Below, piece by piece: positions 12,111 through 22,689 of a stretch of 64,000 nt of DNA (its first letter is position 1; the number at the start of each line of letters is the position of its first letter). Location: the NCBI RefSeq assembly GCF_027409185.1, contig NC_084461.1:233508999-233572998 (forward strand). Direction: 5' to 3'. The notes below the pieces were generated by a model, which ran no database searches, was not told the DNA's origin, and worked only from the letters and a program-made list of their open reading frames with translations. The translations under genes and the position numbers were made by a program. The DNA is from Cynocephalus volans (taxonomy: Eukaryota > Chordata > Mammalia > Dermoptera > Cynocephalidae).

Positions 12111-14865
12111 ATATAGAATGTTTAAAGTTTGTGGCTGGAGGCACAAAAATTTTTACCCGTAGCTCTCTGCAGGCAGCTTCTGGTATCTCCCTAGAACAAG
12201 GAGTGGTGGGAGGAGAGGAGTGAAAACAAGCACAAAGAGGAGGCAGGCATGGGGGAGGGGAAGAAGACAGAGGTAAAGGAGTGCCAGCCTTTGGAATAAA
12301 GATTTACCAGCTCAGCTCCCTGCTTACAACTCCGCCCCAAGTCCTGAAATAGAAACTTTTCCTAAAAACTGCAAGAACAGATTCTGACAAAGGCAGAACG
12401 GTAACTTGAAGTTAGTCCACACCAACAACCATCTGTAGCTAAGCCCACTCCATGGTAAGACTTGTAAGAGCCTAAGGTTCAGTTCAAGGTTTTCAAGCAA
12501 TGTATGTGTGTGTTTGGGGGTTGAGGGGTGGGGGGGCAGGTGCTGAAACCCAGGTGGCATCCCAGGCCTCCAGCAGGAACCCTTCTCCAAAACCCTCCCC
12601 AGTCATCAGCAAGGCTCAAGGTTCTATTGTTATGAACCCATCCCAACTTTAGCAGCTAAAGAAAGCTACTTCAACAGATTTCTAGGCCTGGCCTGATTCC
12701 AAAGACAGGCCAAAAACAGTTTCTGCAAAATCCCAGCTCAAAACCCCAATCTCTTAACCACTAAACTCCATGTACCTTTCAGGAAATGGAAGCTGCAAAG
12801 TGGAGTTGTGAGATGCATTTGTATATTTATTCCTTGTTAAAGGGATACATATATGTTGTTTAAAAGCCTCCTTTAACTGATGTGTCAATAAATACCCTGC
12901 ACTCAGAAGCACTGATGTATTTCCTCCACGTGATTTTCCCCATAGGGAACAACACAAAAACCACTCTAGTCTCTCCTGCTGCTAAGGGGTATGACACAAT
13001 GCCCATTAGAACCTGGACTAGCCAGCCATTTGGGTAGGAGAATTGGATCGCAGGGAGTGGTTTGTGAACAGAACTCTTTCTATGTAGCAGAACTTCCCCA
13101 TTCCACCCCAGGCCACCACCACAGGCACAAAGATCTCCTAAAGACGTCAAGCTCACAGACTACCCAAGCCACAGAAAAAGGCTGCCAGAAAGAGGGAAAT
13201 CATATGCTTGGCTCCCCTATTCTATAAGATGCTTTCTGATGACTGCTAAATGTTCAACAAGTAGCCCCAAAATTAAGAAGCACAAATGAGATCTCAAAAC
13301 AAGTAGAATCACACTGGCACTGGGAACCCTCATAGCACAGTTGCTGGGAACAAGTTCCTGCTCCTCTCAGTGGGCCCAGTGTAAGCACTCACAGGTCTTG
13401 CCTGGAATTCCACAACCCTCTAGCAGACCAAGACCAGCACCTCTCCATCCATCTTCCTACAGGGGTTGGAAGGGCCCCCAGACCCCAGGTAGGCACTGGT
13501 CCTCAACACACCAACTCTTGTGACACCTCAGCTGGCACCTGCCCGCACCACCTCATCAGTCTTCTCACAGACGGGTGCTTCAGGGCTACCTACCCCAGCC
13601 CAGAGGGGCCCTGAACAGAACCTTACCACCCCACCCCTGTACCTGGGCACATACCACTCCCTCTTCTTTGCTCACACTATTTTCCTCAGCATCCCAGAGC
13701 CCTTGATTGGAATTAATATCCCACCACCGACACTGACTCTTTTCTTGACATGCCTCCTGAAAACTTACAGGTGTTTACACCATTATTTGTATTTCACAAG
13801 AAGCAGCTAGGACAAGAGACAATGACTGTGGCAGGCAGGAAGGCTGCAGAGAGCAGGCTTCTGTCACCGCCACTCTTCCCCTGCAAGAGCGGAAGCCACG
13901 AAGCCTTTGGGAAGTGGGAAAGGCCCCCACCTGCAGCCAACGGGTTTCCTCACAACAGCAGGTGGCCTGGCTCCTGAAAAGCTAGTTGTTGAGACAAGAG
14001 CAGCCCAGGAAAAGGAGACAGACCAAACAGGGTCATCTGTGCAGGGGAAGGTGGTGGGAGACAGCCCTCAAAAGGAACTCTGACCGAGCAGAGAGGAGGG
14101 GCAGAGAGAAAACAAGGAGGAGCCTCACTCACAGAGAAGGAAGAACAAGACTGGCTGGATGAAGGGATCAGAAGGCCTCAAAGAGCGGAAGGAAGCTGGT
14201 GCGGCTCCAGCAGGAAGAACCCCCAGGGGCACCCACTAGCAGGCCCCCAGGGGTGCGCAGTCCAGGCAGGGGGAGGGAATCACCCACAGCACCTCCCTCA
14301 GCCCAGCTCAGACAGATGAGACAGTGCAGCCCCTAGTCTGGTGGGGGAGGGAGAGAGCGCGACAAAGCTGTCAGACTGGTTTGCCCAGGACAGGGGGAGC
14401 AGGAAACACAAGGTACAGCAGGAGGAAGTTCAGTTTCAGAGGCCAAGAGGGCCAAGCAGCAAGGCTGTCCAGAGTTAAGTGGCTGTGTTCTGCCAGCCAA
14501 TAGGTCTGAAGATGGGAAGCCAGCAGGGAAGCTGTTTGTGAGGGGCAAAGTTGGCAGGCTGCAGGGAAATGAGGCCCTGGGTCCCTGCTATTTCCTGGGT
14601 GCAGAGGGGAAGTCTAGCAGGTCGAGAACGAGGGAGCCAAGGGACAAAGTAGCCAGTAGGTGCCGAAAAGAAAAGGAGAGAGGTTTCTGGAAACAAGAGG
14701 GTGACACTTAGAGAAGGGACATCCGCAAGGAGAGACATCCCTCCTGAGGGACAGGTGGGAGTGGTCATGAGCCTAGGCCAGTGCAAAAACCACGGGCAAG
14801 ACTGAATGCAGGACACGGCCAGCAATGTGAAAGTTTCCTTGACCACACTGTAGTCAAGTCCTCTG
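12111..14865. other. intron-like sequence
   Basis: No gene or clear repeat is recognised. Sequence at 14000-14800 is GC-moderate, with open frames on the minus strand that show no domain or known motif. Confidence 0.35.
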
Positions 14866-14869
14866 AGCC

Positions 14870-15225
14870 TCTGCTAGACTAGGCCTGACTTTGGGCTTTT
14901 GTCTCCATCATTGTAGAACCCAGTTTTAGCAAGAAACCTACTAAAGCTCTTTTTAACTAGAATCCCCCATCTTCGATATCTGATCACCCCAGCCTGCCTT
15001 CAGTAAGAATCCTGTTAGGTCCGGTTAGCAAAAAATTTCCCTACCCTCTTAGAAATTTGCCAGGATCCCCCACACACATACTTTTCTTTGTTGTATTTGG
15101 AGTTGAGCCCAATCTCTCTCCTCTACTACAAAAATCCATTGCAGTAGTCCCTACGCCTATTGCAATAGTCCTGAATAAAGTCTGCCTTACAGTTTTATCA
15201 AATGTCAGAATAATTTTTTCTTTAA
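14870..15225 (+). repeat. solo LTR (ERV, old)
   Basis: The right half has LTR features: tandem TGCAGTAGTCC/TGCAATAGTCC units, a polyadenylation signal (AATAAA at 15174-15179), and the terminal phrase AATAATTTTTTCTTTAAC typical of a class of old mammalian LTRs. The left boundary is approximate, and no internal viral genes are next to it. Confidence 0.6.
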
Positions 15226-16081
15226 CCATACGGAGCTCCCCCAGTCTTCCTGGATTCATCACTCCCACCCCTCATGCAGAGTGGGTACACCACATGATCT
15301 GAGGCTGTGGCTGGCCTCCCCCACCAAGCCCCAGGAACACACTCTGTCTGCCTGGCCCAGGGGTGAAGGGCTGAAACAAGACAGCTAATCGGCAGGCTGG
15401 CCAGACATCAGGAAGGTCATGTGGAGAAGAGGCAGGGTCCCTTCCTGGTAATGGTCACTTAGGGGGTAACCACAGCCTCTCCCTGGAGCAGGTGGTGACA
15501 GTAGCTGGGGAGTACTGAAGTAGAAGGCCAAGCACAGCTGAGTGGGTGCCCCAGACTGGGGATAGCTACACTCCTGCTGCTGAGAGTCCCACCATGGCCT
15601 GAAATGCTGCAATGGGTTTATGGGTCCAGGCGCCCCTCCCTGGGAAGCCCAAATCTGAAGGTGAGATGGCTGTTTTCCTTATTTCCACTTGCCACTTTCC
15701 CAGGTTTCCTGAGGTGCCCCAGTGGGCTTCTGATGCTTTAAGCACAAGACCCTGCCTCAGGACTATGTGTCCTTGGGTATGCTGCTGCCCTCAGCCCTGC
15801 CAGGATCACCACACAGACCTCAGGGTATAGACAAGAGATTCAGAGGACACTCATTCCCTTTCAGCTCCTGTGAGGGCCCCTCTTCCAGATGTCAGAGCTA
15901 TGAATTTCTCAAAGCCTCTTTCTCTAATGCTGTCTGGACCCTGCAGTGTGCATAAGCACAGGACCCCATGGCTGGCACACACAGTCAGGGAAAACTCAGA
16001 GAAGAGGCTCACCAGCCCCTTGTCCTGCCCCTCCCCAAACCTTACCCATGCAGGACAGCCCAACCCCAGCTCTCTCAAATG
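15213..16081 (+). repeat. direct duplication, copy A
   Basis: This segment of about 869 bp recurs at 17259-18111 in the same orientation, separated by 1.18 kb of unshared sequence. In a 360-base sample (15301-15660 against 17331-17690) I count about 14 substitutions. Matching starts at the tail of the adjacent LTR and stops abruptly after CTCTCTCAAATG. A 75-codon open frame on the minus strand occurs in both copies; I regard it as a by-product of the duplication. Confidence 0.9.
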
Positions 16082-17258
16082 CCAGTGAACACACAAATGC
16101 CAGGGAACACACAGAGTCTGATGCAGCATCAGGAGCTCACCTCTTACCAGGATCCCAGAAGCTACTTTAGAGATAACTGCCATAGCTGTCTGCAACCCAG
16201 CACAGGCCAACAGAGCCCAAGGAGGAAGGAGCTGACAGACACAGGCTGTAGGCCTTATCTAGCTGATGCACACAGGCTCTTAGGCCTTCTCCCTGGCTGC
16301 TCAGCTAGGGAGGCAGGAGAGTTTCAACTCCAGCCCGCCCAGGCCTACTTAAGTTCTGACTAGCAAGCCTGCTTTCTCCTAAAAGAAAAACCACAGCCCA
16401 GTCCAGCCCCAGCCAACCCCACCAGACCCAAGAGTGGAGGAAGTGGGGTTCCCAGAATCAGCTGTTGGTGAGCACTTTGTTGAGAGCCACCAGAGAGATG
16501 GCAGCTGTCCCAAACCAGAGTGTATGGCCTAACTCAGGGGCTTTGCATCCTGCTTCTCTAACCTGAAGTGTGTACTGAAGCTTCACAGCAACCCTATGAG
16601 AAAGGCAGAGCAGACTTGATTCTTCTCACTTTACAAATAAGAAAATGAGAAAATACTTTTCCAGGAGGGAAAAAAAAAATCAAAGCCTTGCCTAGGTCGT
16701 TCAACTAAAAGGTAGACACCACTCAAAAGCTGGGCTCCCCACCGTGGGCTCTGAGAGCTGGACAGGGTTAGTCATCCTCACACTGAATTGGCAGAGGCAG
16801 TGTCAGGACTATGCTGGACCAACACAGCCACTCACTCTGTCTATACCAGAAACATACGCAGTTAAGGAAGAAAACAGATGTGAAGACATTATGAATACCC
16901 TACACTGATTCATAGTCAGAGAAGACACTGCTATAATGGAAAATAAGGCAAAGCAAAAATGCTGGCATCCACCTAGACCAAAGTTCTCAAAACACCAGTC
17001 TATGCAGCTCCCTGCGGACTCTGATGACCAGCCAAGAGTGGAATCACTGTTGGAGACCATCATCACCTCTCCCTCCATTCCACAGGTGGGAAAACAGAGG
17101 CCCTGAAAAAGGAGGAAATGTGCCTAAGAATGTGAGCTAACCATGATGCAGAAGCACCTGAGGCCTCACCACCTCCACAGTTGTCTACTAGCCCTGCTGG
17201 AAGTCACCAGAGACCAACCAGGTGATGAAGCACAAAAGTGTAGTTGCCCTTTAACATC
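16082..17258. other. spacer between duplicated segments
   Basis: Intron-like sequence with antisense MIR fragments at about 16575-16710 (AAGAAAATGAGAAAATAC core) and about 17085-17150. No gene is recognised. Confidence 0.5.
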
Positions 17259-18111
17259 ATTTTTTCTCTAACCATACAGAGCTCCCCAAGTCTCCCACCC
17301 CTCACCAGGAGTGTGTAAACCACATGATCTGAGGCTGTGGCTGGCCTCCCCCACCAAGCCCCAGGAACACACTCTGTCTGCTTGGCCCAGGGGTGAAGGG
17401 CTGAAACAAGACAGCTAATCGGCAGGCTGGCCAGACATCAGGAAGGTCATGTGGAGAAGAGGCAGGGTCCCTTCCTGGCAATGGTCACTCATTGGACAAC
17501 TACAGCCTCTCCCTGGAGCAGGTGATGATAGTAGCTGGGGGGTACTGAAGTAGAAGGCCAAGCACAGCTGAGTGGGTGCCCCAGACTGGGGATAGCTACA
17601 CTCCTGCTGCTGAGAGTCCCACCATGGCCTGAAATGCTGCAATGGGTTTATGAGTCTAGGCGCCCCTCCCTGGGAAGCCCAAATCTGAAGCTGAGATGGC
17701 TGTTTTCCTTATTTCCACTTGCCACTTTCCCAGGTTTCCTGAGGTGCCCCAGTGGGCTTCTGATGCTTTAAGTATGAGGCGCTGCCTCGGGACTGTGTGT
17801 CCTTGGATATGCTGCTGCCCTTGGCCCTGCCAGAATCACCACTCAGACCTTGGGGTATAGACAAAGAGATTCAGGGGACACTCATTTCCTTTCAGCTGCT
17901 GTGAGGACCCCTCTTCTTGATGTCATGGTTACAAATTCCTCAAAGCCATCTCTTAATGCTCTCTGGACCCTACAGTGTGCATAAGCACAGGCCCCCATGG
18001 CTGGCACACACAGTCAGGGAAAACTCAGAGAAGAAGCTCACCAGCCCCTTGTCCTGGCCCCTCCCCAAACCTTACCCATGCAGGACAGCCCAACCTTAGC
18101 TCTCTCAAATG
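17259..18111 (+). repeat. direct duplication, copy B
   Basis: This is the second copy of the segment at 15213-16081, about 853 bp. It carries small deletions relative to copy A, for example 16 bases near the left end. Copy B lacks the full LTR that precedes copy A. Confidence 0.9.
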
Positions 18112-20080
18112 ACCTTTGTTGCTTTAAGCCTCTGAGACTTGGGGATTGTTGCTTCCACAGTTAACCCTGATCTATCCAGACAGACACAGGCAGTGACGCC
18201 CCTGTCTTCCTATTCCCTGGCCTTAGAGAGACAGAAGCTACATCACCAGTCAATCAGCAGGGGTTCAGGGACACCTGCTAGGTGCCCAGGCTGTGCTAGA
18301 CAGATGAAATGCTTTAAGAAGCAGGAGATATACAGACAACTGCACTGAAAGGACTTACTAGTTCCACTGTGGGCCAGACTTGTTCAATATATTAATCAAT
18401 TATAATAACCTCTGAGAGGAAGGCACTGTCTAAGCAAGAGATGAGGAAACCCAGTTCATATTGAGACTTCAAGTAAGTTACTCTGTGACCTTTCTAGGCC
18501 ATGGTTTCCTCATCTTAAAATAGGGTAGTTAACGTCATCTGCCTCACTGGATTGTTTCAAGGATTAAATAAGTAAATATACAAGTAAAGTTTCTAGGATA
18601 GCGCTTGGTGTAAGTCTCAATAAATTCACTATTACTATCATTATTAAACCTTCTGCATAATCGCTGTAAGCTTGTCCATAACCTTCACTAGATTTTAAAC
18701 CAGAAAAGTTTTCCCAGGACTGACACAATGCACTTTGTAGACACTGCCAAAATGACTCCTTCCTCAGTTCAAGCTAAACAAGTAACAGGTCAAATCCCTG
18801 AGCACATGGTGGCCTAGAGTGAGGACTCCCTGGGAACTTCATTATCACCACAACCTGCAAAACAGGGCCCCCTTCCCTCCCACAAAAGGCATGAGATTCA
18901 TCCTCCCACTCCCAAACATGGGAAGAGAGTTACACTCACCTGTGTCGGAGACTAGCACGGTTGCCCAGCTAGTCAAGGGGGGGAACATCCCTGGGCAGCC
19001 AAGCCTTCTGCAGACTCCTCCCCTCCATACCCTTTCCTCCTGGAGGCAGCCACAAACCGCCAGAAGCACCATTGGGCTTGGACTCCTGTTTGCTAAGCTG
19101 AGACCAAGCTCAGATCAGAAAACACTACCGAGCACCCACTACATGTCCAGCCTGGGCTCTAAGACCACACAGAGCTTACAGCGGGTTGGGGAGTTGTGAG
19201 TCCTGAAACAGTGTCCGCAACAACACCTAGCACCCACAGACTCTCAGTCATACTTTGTTAAATGAATTGAAGATCACACTAGGTAGTCCAAGCAATGGAG
19301 TTCAGAGATGTGAGGACAGATATATCAGGAAAATCTCCATCTGAAAGCAGGCACAACAAAGACTGATATCCAACTGAAGTGGATGCAATGAGGGAAAGGG
19401 AAAATCCATCTGGTGGCTTGAGTTTCTAAGGCCTGAGTTCCCAAATGTTAGGGATCCTCAGAAAAGGACAAAGCTTGGGGACAGCTGAGGGAAGGGCTAG
19501 AAGAGCATATGGGACCATGATGGATGAGCCTGGGCTTCACTGTGAGGGTGCCAGGGCCCAGGAGGGACACTGGAAGGAACGGTGCCTTGCCATCGACTGG
19601 GCTGGCTGAATGTGGAGGGGACCTAGGGGAGCTCTGATGGCCTAGGCCCCAGGTTTCCCTTCATAAACAGGGAAGGTTGGCCCAAGAACTAGGCAGGCAC
19701 TAACTTCTCCTACTTCGAGGTCAAGAGGCAGGAGGAAGGCTACTTTTGAGGAACTGGCAGGCAGCTAATCAAGTCCCATTAAACCGAGGAAGACCCACCA
19801 GAGAGCAGACCACTGCAGAGAGCACACCTGCAGAGGCTCCAGTACAACCCTGCTCTCACGGTCCAGGACGACTTGACGTCCCCAGACACCAGCGCCCAGG
19901 GACAGCCATTGAGCGTGTACACACCGCCTCGCTCACCACCACTCAGGGTTCAGCGCCAGGCCAGTACCGGAGCCAAAGACATCCCCCCAGCCTCTAAGTA
20001 TGGACCGCTTCTCGCCGGAAACCAACTAAGTCCCGGAGACACGTGTCCCAGCGGTCCTGGGGCCAAAGTCCCTGCACACA
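18112..20080. other. intron-like sequence with a MIR element
   Basis: A sense MIR lies at about 18465-18655: GTTACTCTGTGACCTTTCTA, then GGTTTCCTCATCTTAAAATA, then GGATTAAATAAG and TCAATAAATTC. Weak LINE-like fragments occur near 18265-18360 and 19120-19200. Nothing else is recognised. Confidence 0.5.
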
Positions 20081-20106
20081 CACAAACACGCACACGCGCG
20101 CGCCTG
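20081..20106 (+). repeat. short CA/CG dinucleotide tract
   Basis: An alternating ACACACACAAACACGCACACGCGCGCGCC-type tract at the left shoulder of the CpG island. Confidence 0.8.
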
Positions 20107-20249
20107 CACCCCACCCCTGCGGGTAGCAGCGGCACGATACGAGCCAACTCGTAGCCACAAACCCAACTCGACTGAAGCTCCTGCTAGGTCAGGGGTCGGG
20201 CTTTACTCCCAAGCACAACCCCACACGACCAACACTTAGAAGCTGGGTC

Positions 20250-21380
20250 ACCACCTAGTCAAACTCGGGCCGCCCCAAACCAGCGCAGGGCAGAGGGAGA
20301 TGCACGGCGGGGTGGGCAACATGGAGTTCACCCTGGCGGGGCAGGGGAGGCAGTGGCCCTCCCTGGCCTGCGCCCACCCTCCACCCCCGACCGGAGCTCC
20401 GGGGGACCGGGGAACCGAGGGTCCGGGATGCAGTCGAAAGGAGCTCCCCTGCCCGGGCTCTCTGCTGGGGACAAGGGACAGAGCCCCGAGAGGCGACGGC
20501 TCTCCCACCCCCGCCAAGCCCCGGCGCACACCAACCGGGCATACGGCTGGAGCGACAGCGACTGACCCAGGAGCGCCAGCCGGGTCGCCCGCCGCGGCTC
20601 TCACTCCGCCCGGCGCCTGAGTTTGGCTCAGCGGGGTCCGGGCCGAGGCCTCCTCCAACCCCTCGCGGGCGATCCCGGCAGACAAAGCCAGCGCCGCTCG
20701 CAGGGCCGCCCCCAGGCAGGCGGGGATGGAGCTGAGGGGCCGGGAGCAGACCTGGGGAGCAGTCTTCGTCCCCAGAGGACGCTCGCGGACGTCGGCCTCA
20801 GACAATGAGGGGGGCAGGGTCCGACGCTCCAGCAGGGGCCCTGCGCTCTACTCACCCGGGCGCGGCAGCGGCGGCGCGGGCCGGCTCGGCAGAGGAAGTT
20901 AGAGCAAGTTAGGCAGCGCCGGGCGGGAGGGCGCGACTCGGGCCGTCCCAGCGGCGGGGCGGGGCGGGGCGCGGAGGGGCGGGGCCGGGGGCGCGGCGCC
21001 GGGCTGCTGCCGAGCAACGACCGCCACTTCCCTGCGCCGCCCGGGGCTGACCCGCGCGCCTGGCTCCGCCCCGGCCCCGCCCCGCCCCGCCCCGCCCGCC
21101 TGGGGATCGCCCCTCCCCCAGCCGCCCCGCCTTCCAGCCCGCGAGGCCCCGCCCCCTCGTCCCCCCGCGTTGGGCGGTGCGGGAGGCGGGGAGCAGCCGG
21201 GTGCGCGCCTTCCCGGCGGGTGTGCGGCGCAGGCCCGGTCTCCCCTTGGGCCGGCGCTTCTGGCCGCTGCGAGCGCCCTGAGGAGATTCGCTGCGCGGAA
21301 GCCGCTCCGGCCTTGCCCCTTACCCGGCCCGAGCCTAGCCTGGGAGACGCGCCAGCTGTGAAAGCCACGTGTTGACTGAT
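20250..21380 (-). promoter_or_regulatory. CpG-island promoter, probably of TSPAN14
   Basis: GC content and CpG frequency rise sharply here against an AT-rich, CpG-poor surround. Sp1-type GC boxes cluster at 20954-20986 and 21066-21100, and no TATA box is obvious. This is a typical housekeeping-type TATA-less promoter. A good splice donor facing left (GG|GTGAGT on the minus strand, GT at 20855-20854) suggests transcription toward lower coordinates. Human gene order, PRXL2A then TSPAN14 in the same orientation, makes TSPAN14 the likely gene. That is inference from synteny. A bidirectional promoter for an unknown transcript to the right cannot be excluded. Confidence 0.7.
20856..20950 (-). other. 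candidate non-coding first exon (TSPAN14?)
   Basis: Inside the CpG island the minus strand ends a GC-rich stretch with CCCGG followed by GTGAGTAG, a strong 5' splice site. The GC boxes lie just upstream on the minus strand, which would place the transcription start near 20930-21000. No convincing start codon with a conserved frame is visible, so a 5'-UTR exon is the simplest reading. The upstream limit is a guess. TSPAN14 is expected from gene order only. Confidence 0.4.
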
Positions 21381-21592
21381 CCAGGGGGTGGCCGGGTAAA
21401 GGTGGGCGAAGGATTAAGAAAATGGCTGTACTGAAGAGAGAAGGCTTTCCTGCCGGGCCCTGGAGGCTGCGGGTGGGGAGAGTAAGAGAAGGCATAGTAA
21501 ATTAAGATTTTTATTCCTTTGCTAACCAAGCAGAAAGGACTCGATCCTTCTAGTTTGGTGCTAAAAATACCAGGCTTTCTTTGGATCGCCTG

Positions 21593-21748
<156 letters not shown>

Positions 21749-21759
21749 GAGAGACTGGC

Positions 21760-22310
21760 CAGTGTTCCTCACCTTTGTCCAGTCACTAGAAGCTCAGAAG
21801 AGAGGCCTGGGCTGGAGATTTGGAAGGCATCAGCTTAAAGATGGTAAAGGCCACGGTATCTGAGAAGGACACCTAGGGTGATAGATGCAGAAGAGAAGGT
21901 TCAGGAAGGACCCAATGAAGTCAGACAAGAATCCAGAGCAGGAAAGATGAATGAAAAAGATGCTGAGGATGCAGGAGAATCGGCAGAGTGCTGTATCCCA
22001 GAGACTGAGAAAATAAAGTGTTTCCAGAAAGGAATTGTCAGCTGTGTTAGATGCTGATTAGAAATTAAGTAAGATAAGGATAGAGAAGTGTGCATTGGCT
22101 CTGGCCACATGAAGGTCATTGGTGAACATGATAAAAGGTAGTGTGCCTGGAATAGTGGGGTGGAAGCCAGACCATGGTAGAGCTATCATGTTTGGACAAC
22201 TTGTCTTACAGAGAATGGAGAACTGGGAGAGACCTATAAAGGGATGTGGAAGCATAGGAGGCTTTGGTAGAGAGTACTAGATGGCCCTGATAACCATTCA
22301 GATAGAGTTT
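21760..22310. other. intergenic, possible old LINE fragment
   Basis: The phrases GTGTTAGATGCTGATTAGAAATTAAG and CATTGGTGAACATGATAAAAGGTA resemble old antisense LINE sequence, but I cannot assign a family. No gene is recognised. Confidence 0.3.
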
Positions 22311-22585
22311 TCAATTCTATCTGGCAACATGGCTTCTCAATATAAAGGCAAGTTTCTCAGCCTCTCTTGCAGCTACGTATGGTCCTGAAACTCAGTTCCA
22401 GCCAATAGGAAGTGGCGGTGTCCATGTGCAAATTCTAAACTGGCTTTAAAGGGAAGTAATGTACTTTCCACAGCCACTGTTCTCTCTTGCTCACTGGAAT
22501 ATATCAATACTTAGCTGGTGCTTAAGCAGCCATCTTGGTCTTTAAGTGGAAGCCATGTGTTGAGGATGTTAGTGGAACAAGTTAG
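22310..22585 (+). repeat. old MER-type interspersed repeat
   Basis: The phrases CTCTCTTGCAGCTACG, CAGCCAATAGGAAGTGG and AGCAGCCATCTTGG recur in an ancient eutherian repeat family. The element at 27440-27780 has matching phrases. Confidence 0.55.
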
Positions 22586-22595
22586 AATAAATGTG

Positions 22596-22678
22596 GATAG
22601 TTCAGTTGGGTAGAGCTCAGTGTTATGACACAAAGGTCAAGGATTTGGATCCCATACCAGCCGGCTTCCAAATAAATA
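22596..22678 (+). repeat. tRNA-Ile-type SINE monomer with target-site duplication
   Basis: The head is GATAGTTCAGTTGGGTAGAG, with a box B region around GGATTTGGATCCC, followed by a CCGGCTTCC end and an AAATAAATAAA tail. It is flanked by the 10-bp repeat AATAAATGTG (22586-22595 and 22679-22688). Confidence 0.85.
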
Positions 22679-22689
22679 AATAAATGTGA

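Noticed and set aside
15174-15290. CRISPR-like short repeats or prokaryotic signals anywhere in the window
   Set aside because: The sequence is plainly mammalian nuclear DNA. Short repeats here are LTR internal duplications and no array exists.
15385-15612. 75-codon open frame conserved in two places (also 17415-17642)
   Set aside because: The two copies are identical by recent segmental duplication, so conservation gives no evidence of coding.
1-20850. TSPAN14 coding exons
   Set aside because: I looked for the tetraspanin start and cysteine-rich loop motifs on the minus strand and saw none; only non-coding intron is supported.
20628-21495. Long minus-strand open frames of 246 and 198 codons
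   Set aside because: They lie in the CpG island, overlap in different frames and have composition dominated by Pro, Arg, Ala and Gly. Stop codons are rare in such GC-rich DNA, and no domain is recognisable.
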